Source: Rhabdophis nuchalis (taxonomy: Eukaryota; Chordata; Lepidosauria; Squamata; Natricidae). From it: 64,000 nt of DNA. This document shows positions 24,181 to 36,042 of the stretch, piece after piece. Positions within the stretch are counted from its first letter, which is position 1; each line of letters starts with the position of its first letter. Under the pieces are notes generated by a model. The model searched no databases. It had not been told where the DNA came from and was given only the letters and a program-made list of their open reading frames with translations. The translations under genes were made by a program, and so were the position numbers. The stretch spans positions 12,920,574-12,984,573 of the forward strand of contig CM077658.1 in the NCBI GenBank assembly GCA_039707465.1. The letters run 5' to 3'.

Positions 24181-24524
24181 GGACCCGGTGGCTCAGTGGC
24201 TAAGATGCTGAGCTTATCAATCCGAAAAGTCGGCAGTTTGACGATTCGAATCCTTAGCGCCGCATACCAGAGTAAGCTCCCATTACTTCTCCCAGCTTCT
24301 GCCAACCTAGCAGTTCGAAAGCATGTAGAAAAAATATGAACCACCTTTGGTGGGAAGGTAACAGTGTTCCGTGCACCTTTGGCATTTAGTCATGCCGGCC
24401 ACATGACCACCGAGACGTTTTTGAACAGCGCTGGCTCTTTGGCTTTGAAATGGAGATGACCACCGTCCCCTAGAGTCAGGAATGATTAGCATGTATGTGT
24501 GAGAGGAATCTTTACATTACCTAA
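24181..24524 (+). mobile_element. Sauria-type SINE, near full length
   Basis: Head GGTGGCTCAGTGGCTAAGAT (A box), ACGATTCGAATCC (B box), body TCATGCCGGCCACATGACCA and a Bov-B-like tail ending TTTACATTACCT. Confidence 0.9.
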
Positions 24525-25259
24525 AAATATATACTGTATGTATAGTAAACCACGAAGGTGACAGAGTCAATGGGCTTGCAAAAAATGTATGAAGTTCCTT
24601 ATTTGAGGCTGAGATAGCACTTTCATGGGTTTTCAACTTGCTTCTGCAAAGAAACCATATGGAAACCGATTCACACACACACACACACTTTTTATAATGA
24701 TACTTTTAAACCTTCTGGCTTCATTCCTTGAAATATTTCTTGCCTTCCCACCCTCCTCTTTTGAAGCAGGCAGTCTGCAATCTCTCAGTAAATCTCTCAG
24801 AGCAAGGATAGAGAGAGTGACAGATTTTATATTATTTTGATGATGAGAATTCAAGGAAAAGGTTTGATTGACACCTTGCGCAAGAAATCTTGCCAGAGAA
24901 GGAAGAACACTCGGTGGTGGTGGTGGTGGTGAGGAATATTGTCGGGGCTGAGCACCAGATCACACGGTAGCTAAAAGAAATAGGAGTGGGGGAAAGCCAG
25001 AAGGGTGACAGATAGTCAGATATTAAAATGCTGTTAACTTCAAGGATTAAAGGCTGTCTCCCAGGCTTCCATATCATCAATTTTTTATGATGTATTGGAA
25101 GGCACCTCTCATTCCAACAGCTCAAGGATGCCAGGGACTCTAGACTGCAAGATCCAAGAAATTGGAGTTCCAAGTCTATTTCTACTCCAGTGCTCTACTA
25201 ATAACCAGGAACTTACACACTTCAATTAAATTCTTTCTACCCCACAAAAATAAATTTGT
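24525..25259. other. Single-copy sequence
   Basis: A short (CA)n at about 24672-24688 and (GGT)n near 24914-24930; nothing else recognised. Confidence 0.45.
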
Positions 25260-25480
25260 TGTTCAGAATAACAGAGTTTGAAGGGACCTTGTAGGTCTTT
25301 TAGCCCAACCCCTTCTTCAAGCAGGAGATCTTACACCATTTCAGACGAATGGCTGTCCAGTCTCTTCGTAGAAACCTCCAGTGATGGAGAAACCCACAAC
25401 TTCTGAATCGAAACTCTTCCAACGGTTAATAGTTCTCCCTGTTAGGAAATAGTTTCCTTAGTTCTAGTTGCTGCTGTCCA
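25260..25480 (-). mobile_element. CR1 3' fragment (first of two in tandem)
   Basis: Minus-strand CR1 terminus beginning at AATAACAGAGTTTGAAGGGA on the plus strand and running to the TTTCCTTAGTTCTAGTTGCT block. Confidence 0.8.
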
Positions 25481-25494
25481 TGAAAATGGGGTTC

Positions 25495-25870
25495 TTATTG
25501 TAAGAGAATAGCAACCTTGGAGACCTTTTAGTCCAACTCCCTGCTCAAGCACGAGACTGTGTACCGCTCCAGACAATCTTAAAAGCCTCCCATGATGGAG
25601 ACCCACCATTTCTGAATGCAAGCTATTCCACTGGTTAATTGTTCTCACTGTTAGGAAATTTCTCCATTCTAGGTTGCTTCTCTCCTTGAGTATTTTTCAT
25701 CCATTGTTTCTTGTCTTGCCTTCTGGTCCTTTGGGGAATAGGTTGATACTCCTCCCTCTCTTCTTTGTAGCAGCCTCTCAAATATTGGATCACTGCTATC
25801 ATGTCTTCCCAGTCCTTCTTTTCACTACACTAGACATACCCAATTCCTGCGACCATTCTTCAGTTCATTC
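25495..25870 (-). mobile_element. CR1 3' fragment (second of two in tandem)
   Basis: A second terminus starts near TAGCAACCTTGGAGACCTTT and continues further into the reverse transcriptase C-terminus, to CAATTCCTGCGACCATTCTT. Two same-strand ends side by side mean a tandem insertion or a duplication. Confidence 0.8.
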
Positions 25871-26399
25871 ATTTGGGAAGAACCCAAAAAATATTGTTAT
25901 CCCAAATCACAACTCTGCTCCCAGTAAAAAGAGTCAAAGCTTTTATCCTATCAATGAAGAGTCTATTACTTTTGAACTTTACTGAAGTTTGCAAAAGAGG
26001 ATTTTGAAAAAAACCAACGTGGTTCTTTAAACATTTAAATATCTGCATGCATGGCCCAAATTTGATTTTCATTATCTAAAGAGGAACAGGGGGATGGAAA
26101 ACTGAGGGTGGATTACTGCCATAATTTATGGCACATCTGGCTGGAAACCAGCATGCAAAATAATTGCTTTGCTGGAGATAATCAGGAAAACAGGATCTTG
26201 AATAATGAAATTGCATGGGCTAAGACCTAACTAGAGAGGTAGCAAATTTCAGAGCCCTCTTCCATTACTGACTGATTTTTATGTCACCAAGTCAGTATCA
26301 ATTCTTAGCAAGTACATAGATAAATTTTCTCAAGGATGACCTTCCATCATAAAATGGCTAAATGCACGTAGCACTCCAAACTCAGATTTGTATTAGCGA
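25871..26399. other. Single-copy sequence
   Basis: Nothing recognised. Confidence 0.45.
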
Positions 26400-26820
26400 C
26401 AAAGATGATTAAGGGGCTGGAGGCTCAAACATAAAACAAAGAACAGGAATTGGGTATGTCTAGCCTAGTGAAAAAAAGGACTTGGGTGTATGATACAGTA
26501 GCAGTGTTCCAATATCTCAGGGGTTGCCACAAAGAAGAGGGGGTCAACCTATTCTCCAAAGAACCAGAAGGCAAGACAAGAAGCAATGAATGGAAACCAC
26601 TCAAGGAGAGAAGCAACTTTAGAACTAAGATGACATTTTTGTGACAGTGAGAACAATTAATCAGTGGAACAGCTTGACTTTAGAAGTTGTGGGTGCTTCA
26701 TCACTGGAGGCTTTTAAGAAGAGATTAGAAAGCCACTTGTCTCAAAAAGTATAGGGTGAGCAAGGGATTAGACCAGAAGGCCTCCAAGGACCCTTCCAAC
26801 TCTGCTCTTAGTCAAATACT
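26400..26820 (+). mobile_element. CR1-type LINE 3' fragment
   Basis: The plus strand reads VFQYLRGCHKEEGVNLFSKE-like sequence followed by KERSNFRTK, then the terminus CTCCAAGGACCCTTCCAACT. Inactive. Confidence 0.85.
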
Positions 26821-28005
26821 GTTAAGTCTTGGTCTACTATATTAAGTCATTTATACAACCTGTCAAACCCAGACTAGCTAACAAATGGTTCCAGTCACAG
26901 AGCAAACTGTGTTTAACAAACGAGATCACAGTTTAACATAATAGTTTACTTTACGCAACATGAAAGACAATGACTGGATATCCACAAAAAGCTGCAAAAT
27001 TATAAATTACCTAATAAAAGTAAAGATAAAGATTTCCCCTGTCCAGCTGTGTCCAACTCTACAGGGTGGTACTCATCTCCAATTACCAAATAGCATTTTT
27101 AATAACAATAGCACTTATATGCTGCTTCACAGTGTTTTATATAGCCCTCTCTAAATTTACAGAGTCAGCCTATTGCCCCCAACAATCTGGGTCCTCATTT
27201 TACAGATCTCGGAAGGATGGAAGGATGAGTCAAGCTTGAGCCTAATTTAATTAATTTAGGTAATTTTTAAATTACCTAATACCATTTTGGTTTACCCTAA
27301 TGTGAATTTGCATCACAGTTACAGCTTATACACAGGCAATGTCACCCACTTCTGACAACTAATCTTAGAGATATTTATGTTGAAGACAAATTACCTATCT
27401 GGTTTAAACCAGGCTAAAATATCATTGCCCCTGGCCTGAAATATCTTATTAAGATAATCAGGATGATGATTCTAAGAACACAGTAGGTCTCATGCTGTAT
27501 AAAGTAAGAAATGCACCAGAAGAGAGAATCTTGGGGCACTACATTAAATGGGGCAGCAATTGCATTCCAGATGTTGCTTACTACCTTCTATCTTGTCATC
27601 CCTGGGGCTTTCTGGAATAAAAAAACATCTGGAAGTTTACAGTTGCTGCCTTAAGTTTCAGGCGACCCACTTTATCAGTTGTTTATCTGTGTTTTGCATT
27701 TCTCGTTTTGTTTTCCATTTCATTTTGCTGCAAGCATCTGACTGACAGTTGGCTCTGTGGCCCACAAAAGTTTCTTAGGTAACAAAAATGCTATTTTCTA
27801 AGATTCTGTTACTGTTTTACTTTTTCCGGGGAAGCAAATCTCTTAGAAATATTGTTGCAAACAGGATATCAGCAATTACTTTGAACAAAATAACTTCTCC
27901 GACATAAACTGCTTTGCTTCTTAATTTTTTTTACTGGGGTGATGTGTGTGTGTGTGTGTTTGTGTGTGTGTGTGAGACAGAGAGAGTGTGACAAAGATGG
28001 TGTGT
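26821..28005. other. Mostly single-copy sequence
   Basis: Contains a weak Sauria SINE tail piece (about 27018-27090) and the S2 SINE fragment listed next. (GT)n at about 27942-27973. No gene. Confidence 0.45.
27101..27245 (-). mobile_element. tRNA-derived SINE, family S2, fragment
   Basis: TGCCCCCAACAATCTGGGTC and GGAAGGATGGAAGGATGAGT are the reverse complement of the S2 body; the tRNA head is missing. Confidence 0.75.
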
Positions 28006-28013
28006 GTGTACAT

Positions 28014-28179
28014 CAGAGGTGGGTTGCTAATTTTTTTACCACCAGTTCGGATGCGCTCCTGCATACGCGCGTGTGATACTTCTGCACATGCGCAGAAGCA
28101 TCCGGGCGGGTGGGTGGAGCCTCCCACCACTGCTACCTGTTCGGCTGATCCGGGCTCAACCAGCAGCAACCCACCTCTG
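28014..28179. mobile_element. hAT-like miniature element (family H-B, short form)
   Basis: Ends CAGAGGTGGGTTGCT and AGCAACCCACCTCTG are a 15-bp perfect inverted repeat, flanked by a perfect 8-bp duplication GTGTACAT (28006-28013 and 28180-28187). The interior holds an ATGCGCAGAAGCATCCGG-type GC-rich hairpin. Confidence 0.85.
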
Positions 28180-28187
28180 GTGTACAT

Positions 28188-29061
28188 GTACACACACATT
28201 TTTATTCACCTGAGAAATAAGAAGAGCATTGATATTTCAGATATTTTTAATACCAAAGATCTGATTACATTTTAAATTATTTCCATGCTTAAGTAGTGTA
28301 TAAAAAAATGGTCCCTGAAACACAGCTCAGATGATGCACTTATTTTTCAAGAGACCCCTTTCTGAGATGTCGTTCAAATATAATTACATTATGTCTGCTA
28401 ATAATCATAATGTTAGGACCTAAGCTTATGCTAAAACCTTTTAAAACAAAAGGAACAAATTAGCTATTATTTATGCACATCTAATGGGTTTCAATTGGTC
28501 TGCCAAATAAGACCAAACCAGGATCTGGCCCATGGGCACAATGCATACGTTGCCCTAAGCACTGGGTTGATTTAATCATGGTTTGTTGGTTAGGTCACAA
28601 AGGTCTGCTGTACCCTAAGCCATGAATCATGGTTAAATAACTCATTATGATTTAACATGATATGCAGATGTTACCAGCTATCCAAAATGCCCATGTACAG
28701 CTAAATAGAAACTTTCTCTTCTTATTCTGACTTCTTTTCATATTCTTACACTTACTCTCATTCAAGCAATCTTGCAGATATTGCATTTGCTCCATTGAAC
28801 TGAATGAGAAAATTCACAAGTGTGAGAAGTTAATTTAAATAGTTGGTTTGCACACGGAGGAACAAATGGAAATGTTAGTTCAAAACAATGTTATTATTTG
28901 TACGCTGAATATTATTATATGCCATTAGGAGATTATGTTTCTAATTACATTTCCATGGAGGAAAACATGCCTCCATATTTAAACCCGTCACATTGTTGCT
29001 GATATCTTCTCACTTGAAACTGTGAAATAGCAGCATCCTATTAATATCTCTATCCCAATCA
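28188..29061. other. Single-copy AT-rich sequence
   Basis: No repeat recognised. The uniform, repeat-free composition around 28840-29040 could be a conserved non-coding element, but only an alignment could tell. Confidence 0.4.
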
Positions 29062-29429
29062 AGGGGCAGAGTGGCTCAGTGGCTAAGATGCTGAGCTTGT
29101 TGATCAGAAGGTCGGCAGTTCAGCGGTTCGAATCCCTAGCGCCGCGTAACGGAGTGAGCTCCCATTATTTGTCCCAGATTCTGCCAACCTAGCAGTTCGA
29201 AAGCATGTGAAAATGCAAGTAGAAAAATGGGGACCACCTTTGGTGGGAAGGTAACAGCGTTCCGTGTGCCTTCGGCATTTAGTCATGCCGGCCACATGAC
29301 CACGGAGACGTCTTTAGATAAAGCTGCTTCTTTGGCTTTGAGACAGAGATGAGCACCGCTCCCTAGAGTTGGGAATGACTAGCACATATGTACAAGGGGA
29401 ACCTTTACCTTTACTTTTACCTTTTACCA
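29062..29429 (+). mobile_element. Sauria-type SINE, full length
   Basis: Best-preserved copy: A box GTGGCTCAGTGGCTAAGATG, B box GCGGTTCGAATCC, body, tail AGTTGGGAATGACTAGCACA and a terminal CTTTACCTTTAC-type run. Confidence 0.92.
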
Positions 29430-29706
29430 ACCAGGTAGATAACCTGAAGATGGATTTAGCCATTCAAGGGCCCCATCAAGGCTCTTGGGATGCAGTGAAT
29501 GGTCAAAAGTGCAGAATCACTGGGTGAACAGACAATGACTATGGATTTGCACACCCATGCTCAACCACCTTCATTAAGTTAGCACACACCCCAGTAAATA
29601 GTAATCCTTTCTTACAAATTATTGTGCCTGGATTGCACAAATGGCACAAATTGAATGGGACATGCCATTTATGGAGGCTTAGCTCGTTTCTTCTTGACTT
29701 AGCATC
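29430..29706. other. Single-copy sequence
   Basis: Nothing recognised. Confidence 0.4.
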
Positions 29707-30066
29707 CAGATAGTCCTCGCCTTACAACAGTCCATTTAGTGACTGTTCAAAGTGACAATGGCACTGAAAAAAAGTGACTTATGACCATTTTTCACATTTA
29801 CGACCCTTGCGTCCCCATGGTCACGTAATCAAAATTCAGATGCTTGTCAACTGACTCACATTTATGACAGTTGCAGTGTCCTAGGGTCATGTGATCACAC
29901 CTTTTATGAAATCCAGATTCGCTTAACAACTGTGTGACTAACACGACAATGGCAGTGATTCACTTAACAACAGTGGCAAGAAAGGTCGTAAAATGAGGCA
30001 AAACTCCCTTAACAACTGTTTCGCTTAGCGCCAGAAATGATGTGCGCGTAAGTTGAGGACTACCTG
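29707..30066 (-). mobile_element. Tigger-like DNA transposon (family T2), short internally deleted
   Basis: Both inverted ends are present (CAGATAGTCCTCGCCTTACA left; AAGTTGAGGACTACCTG right). The interior has the T2 blocks AGTGACTTATGACCATTTTT and AACTGTTTCGCTTAGCG. No coding capacity; the flanking TA is not preserved here. Confidence 0.7.
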
Positions 30067-30236
30067 CAATGGAAAGCTTTTCCTTGGTTTCACCCAACAA
30101 CTAGACTTTCTAAATGAGATGCATTAAGAGTTAACATCCATGAAGATTAATGCTTCGTAAAAGCAAATGTAGTTTTTAATTTCTATTTTGGACATCACAC
30201 ACACAAGAACACCACTCCATAGTATTCAGTGGGAAT

Positions 30237-30560
30237 CAGAGGTGGGATTCAGCCAGTTCTGACAGATTCTGGAGAACCGGTAGCGGAAATTTTGAGTAGT
30301 TTGGAGAACCGGCAAACAGGCTGGCCCCGCCCCTGCTGCCTCCCAGCCAATCTTCTTTTGTTGCCCTGCACAGGAGAATGGAGCTGGAAAGCAGGTTAGT
30401 GAGGTGGGAATGGGGATTTTGCAGTAACCTCCCCCTAGGAGTGGGGAGGGAATGGGGATTTTGCAGTATCCTTCCCCTGCCACGTCTACAAAGCCACACC
30501 CTCAAAGCCACGCCACGCCCACAAAGCCACACCCACAGAGCTTCTAGTAAAAAAAAAAGA
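30237..30560 (+). mobile_element. hAT-like miniature element (family H-B), 3' incomplete
   Basis: Begins CAGAGGTGGGATTCAGCCAG, with GGAATGGGGATTTTGCAGTA repeated twice, and runs out at an A-rich stretch without the expected right end. Confidence 0.7.
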
Positions 30561-31109
30561 GTTTTCCTGACATGATTTCCCCTCCCTGCCCCAGAAGAAA
30601 ATGCATAAAAATCCATCCTTTCAGTAGAGGAATCTGACACTGAACCACATTCTCCATCAAGTTTTCATCCTATAATGACTATGAGCCCCCACCAAGCTGC
30701 ACCGTATAATTTCATTGAAACCTTTTCTGAACCAAGCTCCCATAATCCATAAAGATTGATTGCTACTGCAGAAATGGAATATCCCTTCCAATATAATTAA
30801 AGGGCTCAATTAACCCTCTTTCATATTCTGAAAGTATTTATACTGGGGGTGGGGCGAATACAATAAATTCTCCCTCAAACTGCTGCTACTTCTAAAACAA
30901 AATAAAATAAGTTCTTAATATTCAACACAGTCCAACAGTCCAATCTATGATCCTGGATTAGGCAAGGGCAGCTTGTATAACTTCTCATTAGCTTTTTCCT
31001 TCCAAGGGATTCTTTAAATCAACGTCATTCAAGGAATGAATCCCAAAGAAATCGAACTGTGTGTGAAAGTTATATGATGTGCAATGTTCTGGGACATGCG
31101 ATGCTGCCT
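30561..31109. other. Single-copy sequence
   Basis: Nothing recognised. Confidence 0.4.
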
Positions 31110-31435
31110 TTTGCAATCTTTTGACGAGCAAAGCCAATGGAGACAACTGACTTCACCTAACAATCATGTTACTAACCCAGGGATCTGCAAAGTCGGCTCT
31201 TTTAAGACTGGTGGACTTCAACTCCCAGAATTCCCCAGCCAGCTATGCTGGCTGGGGAACTCTGGGAGTTGAAGTCCACCAGTCTTAAAAGAGCCAACTT
31301 TGCAGGCCCCTGTACTAACCTAACAACTGCAGTAATTCACTTAACAGCAGCGGCAAGAAAAATCATAAAATGGGGGGGGAAACTCACTTAACAAATGTCT
31401 CCCTTAGCAACAGAGGTTTTAGGCTCAATTTGCCA
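31110..31435 (-). mobile_element. Tigger-like T2 fragment, split by a palindromic hAT-like element
   Basis: T2 reverse-strand blocks lie on both sides of 31178-31312: CTTCACCTAACAATCATGTT on the left and TAACAACTGCAGTAATTCAC on the right. It therefore predates that insertion. Confidence 0.7.
31178..31312. mobile_element. Palindromic hAT-like miniature element (family H-A)
   Basis: 135 bp forming an almost complete hairpin: the left half CTTTTAAGACTGGTGGACTT is mirrored by AAGTCCACCAGTCTTAAAAG. Termini CAGGGATCTG and AGGCCCCTG. Perfect 8-bp duplication TACTAACC at 31170-31177 and 31313-31320. Confidence 0.9.
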
Positions 31436-31788
31436 TAACTATTGAAAAACCTCAGGAACCCCTCCAGATGATACTAGAAGTATTCCAGTAAAAACCTCTA
31501 GCAGTTCAGTCTAGGATTCCAATAAATAGAACGTTTCCACTAAAACAACACCAAAAATGTCTATATGTCATTCTTCTGTGTAGAAGGAACATGACCTGGA
31601 AACACATCCTATAAATATTAGATTAAATGTTTGTTTTAAAACTTACAAAGCCTTGGATTCATCCCCAAACAGATGGTCCACATAAAAGCTATTAAGTATA
31701 AAGCAAAAAGTAATAATCTAACCATTAATGCAATTCCTACAACTATTTCAATGAACTAAAGAAAGAAAATGAAGTTTTCAAATGAATG
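31436..31788. other. Single-copy sequence
   Basis: Nothing recognised. Confidence 0.4.
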
Positions 31789-31831
<43 letters not shown>

Positions 31832-31907
31832 GGATGGATGGATGGATGGATGGATGGATGGATGGATGGATGGATGGATGGATGGATGGATGGATGGATG
31901 GATGGAT

Positions 31908-31962
<55 letters not shown>

Positions 31963-31963
31963 G
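31789..31963 (+). repeat. Compound (GATA)n(GATG)n(GATA)n microsatellite
   Basis: GATA 31789-31830, GGAT/GATG 31831-31908, GATA 31909-31963. The symmetric GATA-GGAT-GATA structure recurs at 57434-57692. Confidence 0.95.
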
Positions 31964-32881
31964 ATGCCAAGAAGGTCTCAGGAAAGGCATTTGATATATC
32001 TTATTATTATGAATAAATCAACATCCTCAGACCCCTAGGAGGCTTTTGTTTCAGAAATTCATATTAAAACAAAAAACATCAGGGGAATATTATATTTGGT
32101 TAGAACTATTCAAGTTATCTCAGAGGATGAATATTTCTGAAATTTATCCATTAGTATTAGAAATGCTAAGAATGAGCTCATTCTTCTAAATCTTCCATTA
32201 TTCTATTTTCCAACATCTGAAGATATGGCCAAAGGCTTCTCACACAATTAAGAAAGGGAAAGAAAATACTCTCTACGTTCAAGTGTCTTGGCATGATAAA
32301 TTCTAAGAAGAAAGTTCTCAGTCAAGTATGTAATGCTATAATTAAACTGTGGTTTCCTAGTTGGTTCTTCGATAGAAACTCTTATTAAAGTTACAGCAAG
32401 ACAGCCCAGAAAAATGGCAGCAGCAGACCATTCCCACCTCCATATTCTCTGAACATTCTGTTCTTCTTGTAGACATTTCAGGCTGGGTAGCGAAATATTT
32501 GCAACAAGAGAAGAAGCTTGGGGCCTAACAATTCAACCTGAGTTTTTATTTATTCTCCATGCTTGGACTTCCCACCTAGAAAGACTCTATAGCTTATGCG
32601 TCCACAAAATCATCTAAAATCAGGCTCAAAAATCACCTGGATCACAATGATTGGCTTCACTTAACATGGAAGCGTCAAATAAATCACATCTGGATTCAAC
32701 ATGATGGCTTGGATTATGCAGCATGTGGAGGCGGGAGTTTAATTTGAAAAAGGACTCGATGAGAAATTACCATTTTACTCTATCTTATGCAAAGGCAGGC
32801 AGCACGGAGGTTGAGGATTCTTGAATGAAGCATTCTTGAGCAGATGCTTCCCATGGAAGATTGGAAGGGGAGCTAGTCAAA
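31964..32881. other. Single-copy sequence
   Basis: Nothing recognised. Confidence 0.45.
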
Positions 32882-33671
32882 GGTCAATTCCTAACTTGCA
32901 ACCTCAATTGAGCACAACATTTTGCTTCCTAAGCGAGACAGCTGCTATGTGGATTTGGCTCCATTTTACCATTTTTCTTGCCACTTTGGTATTAAGTGAA
33001 CTAAGCCTTTGTTAGCGTAGTCCAGTGCTTCTCAATTATTTTCTGTCATGCCCCCCTAGGAAGAAGAAAACATTTCGCGCCCCTCTCGCGACTGTAAATA
33101 GTATCATCCGGGTCTAAAAGTCACGCGGGCGGGTTTGGCTAATCAGGATAGAGCATCATGCCTATCCAATCGGGTCTGTTCTCCTCGAAAGGGAGGAGCA
33201 TGCGCAGTCACATGTACTGGCTTAATGCTCACTATCGATGCAAATGTCAGCAGCGGTAGCCCGATTTCTTTAGCAAGTTTGATTAATTGGGGCAGCGTTC
33301 TGTTTCACAGGAGAAGGTCCTTGTCAGCATCTGACTGGATACAGAGACATAAACACGGGGCTTGGCTTGTTATGACAGTGTTTGCCGAGGTCAAACGCGC
33401 CCCCCTTTATGGAGCCCCACTATTTGAGAAGCACTGGCGTAGTCACACGGTTGTTAAGTGAATCTGGCTTCCCCATCGACTTTGCGCTGTCAGGAGGTCG
33501 CCAAAGGTGACCTCGGGACACTGCGACCCCAGTTGCCTAGCATCGGAATGCTGATCACATGACCATGGGGAAGCTGCAAGGGCCATAAGTGTTGTAAGTC
33601 TTTTTTTTCCAGCGCTGTTCCAACTACAAATGGTCAATAAATGTGCTGTTGTATGTGGAGGACTACCCGTC
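32882..33671 (+). mobile_element. Tigger-like T2 element split by a hAT-like element
   Basis: T2 blocks run 32882-33014 (ACCTCAATTGAGCACAACAT) and resume at 33445 (GTTGTTAAGTGAATCTGGCT) to the right terminus GTGGAGGACTACCCG. The two halves join logically once 33023-33436 and one duplicate are ignored. Confidence 0.75.
33023..33436. mobile_element. Non-autonomous hAT element (family H-C) nested in Tigger-like DNA
   Basis: Inverted termini CAGTGCTTCTCAATTATTTT and TATTTGAGAAGCACTG, with perfect 8-bp duplication GCGTAGTC (33015-33022 and 33437-33444). 414 bp, GC-rich core with no transposase. The terminus resembles the group of hAT families called Space Invaders; that link is from memory and unverified. 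Confidence 0.85.
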
Positions 33672-35901
33672 CTCCATTCCTCAGCCACACCAGGCTACAA
33701 AACCCCCACAAACTCTTGAGGGTGGAGTAATGTGAGTCCAAAAGCCATCATGGGAAGACAGAGGAGTAAGATGTTAGTCCTGACAACCTGCCTGAGCATT
33801 AGTCTGAACCACAAGGCGATTGTATTCAGTCTCCCGAGAGGACAAACAATACCAGTGGTAACAAAACAGCTTTTCACACTGGTCTAAAAAGCTGACAGGC
33901 TGAGTGTTGAGCTAGAAAAGAATGCCAGCGCCCTCTGGCGATCGCAAACCCGGGCTCTTCAAAAAAAAAAAAAATAGGTAGAACAAAGTGTAGATTTCTT
34001 GCTAACACAGCTTAAAGGCATGAAAGCATAAAGCATGTTTTACCAAGAAATGAGGGAGCCTTTATTAAAACAAACTCAAGAACGGCACAATAACAAGAGC
34101 TGATGCAATCATCTGGTATTATAAAACTGTGGCCCTTTCCAAGTTTACTTTTAACAGGCTCTGACTTAAAAGACAATAAGAATGACTTTGTCAACTTGAA
34201 GCCAAGGCAAAATACTTTTTAGGCTGGGTTATTTATTGACTGATGCCAAAATATCATGCACAGGAGACAGGGATTTAAAATTGTCTAAAAATGAGAATAT
34301 AAATTAATATTCGCTGGCGATATAAATTAATACGGCATATTTAACGTGTTCCTTTCCAACAATTATTTCTAACTTAAATATAGCATCTTATTATGAATCA
34401 ACAAAGTAGAAGCATCACTGCTAATTAAACATCCCGAGGCCTGCTTACAATTCCAGGGACACCCACAAGAAATGTTCATAGAAGCTGTGAGATAAGTTGG
34501 TTACCAGCACCAGTTTTAAAGCTTGTGGATACATACATACACATACATAGCTGTCGTAGAGAATTGATCAATCAACCAACCACTGCATTGGTTGTTTTCC
34601 TCAATTCCATGACCAATTAAGAAGGCCTGAAGTTGTTGAGCTGCCAGTCTCCCAGAAACAAGCTACGTATCAGAAAAAAATGATTTCTCAAATTTATTAG
34701 AAGCAGTAATGGGCACACACCTTCCAGAAATCCTATGCATTTCTACAAAAACGTATTGTTCCATTCCATGTTCTTTCTAAAAGATCCTAAATAGAAAAAG
34801 AGCAAGACGGTCTACTGGATAGCTAAAAAGGGCTGCTTTCTCTGATTCATTTCTCCTGTTGTGTATTATTTTAATCTAAATACAAATATTGAATTAGTGG
34901 AAGGGACCATATATATATATATATGTAGATAGATATAATACTAATTATACTTGGCCAGAATAATACATGTATGCATTTGCTTGAGTATAACAAGAGAGAA
35001 TTATGTATGGTTACATTTCTCTGTTTATCCTCCTTTGATCCACACGCAATTACTTGATGGTAAACATACATTTTGTCAGGTCACCTCTGTCTGCAGTGGT
35101 TCTTGCCCTGCCCTCAATAAGAAATTAGCCGTCATGATTTTGATTAAATTCTTATCGTTTCCTGGACTAGTGATGCTCATTGTTGCATTTCGTGGCGTTA
35201 ATGAATTTAGCCAAATGTGCAAACTTCGAGCATTTCTGCAAAGTAAGGCCCGAATGAGGAATGTATAAATAGTGTTTCCACGTCATCCTATTCCTTTGGT
35301 TGCACTATTGGAATTTGGGGAGTTTTAAATAGAAATTCTATAATGCAGAATTGCAACCGCCGCACATTAATCAAAGAAGGCAAGGGGAGCTATGTTGGCA
35401 TGGCAAGGAGCATCTTGTTTTTGTTTTTAAGTTTGCAGACCCATTGTCTCCTCTTCTTTCAGGCTGCAGGGAGCTCGGCTGATTTGCAACTGCACTCCCA
35501 CAAATATTTCCCGGGGTCTGGGACATGCCATTTAAAAATGTGCTGAAGCAGCCCTAAGGAGGGTCACAATCTGCAGGTTTTGCCTGCATTCAAATTTCAC
35601 CTCTATTTTATTACCTCTTTTTGCTAGCTTGGAGCGTGCTGAAGCCCGGGCTACCCAATGCAGCACGTAACAACATAGCTCCCACATCCATTCGTGACAT
35701 TTTCCCAGTCCTTTCTTCCACAGACAGAAGAAGTAAATAAGAACTGAAACTAGTTCAGAACGTCAGAACACTCTCTAGGTTTAATTGTCACACAAAAGCT
35801 GAACTCTTTGGCAAATAGTAACTGGAGAGCAAAATATATTATCTAAGAAGGATGGTATGTTTTTCAAACACTAATGGTAGTGCTAGAGGGATAAAGTGTG
35901 T
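33672..35901. other. Long single-copy stretch
   Basis: About 2.2 kb without a recognised transposon or gene, AT-rich around 34230-34420; an A-run at 33960-33974 and a short (AT)n at 34910-34924. One of the longest repeat-free stretches, next to the CpG island; conserved non-coding elements are possible but not shown. Confidence 0.5.
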
Positions 35902-36042
35902 GGGAGGAGGAGGAGGAGGAGGAGGAGGAGGAGGAGGAGGAGAAGAAGAAGAAGAAGAAGAAGAAGAAGAAGAAGAAGAAGAAGAAGAAGAAGAAGAAGA
36001 AGAAGAAGAAGAAGAAGAAGAAGAAGAAGAAGAAGAAGAAGA
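35902..36042 (+). repeat. (GGA)n(GAA)n purine tract
   Basis: About 13 GGA units then about 34 GAA units, 140 bp of pure purine on one strand. Open frames across it (poly-Glu, poly-Arg, poly-Ser) are artefacts of the repeat. Confidence 0.95.

Noticed and set aside
28840..29040. Possible conserved non-coding element
   Set aside because: Repeat-free AT-rich sequence alone is not evidence; cross-species alignment would be needed, so no feature is claimed.
29062..29140. tRNA-like sequences with A and B boxes
   Set aside because: They are heads of SINEs followed by SINE bodies, not cloverleaf-forming tRNA genes; the same applies to 7330, 24181 and 40434.
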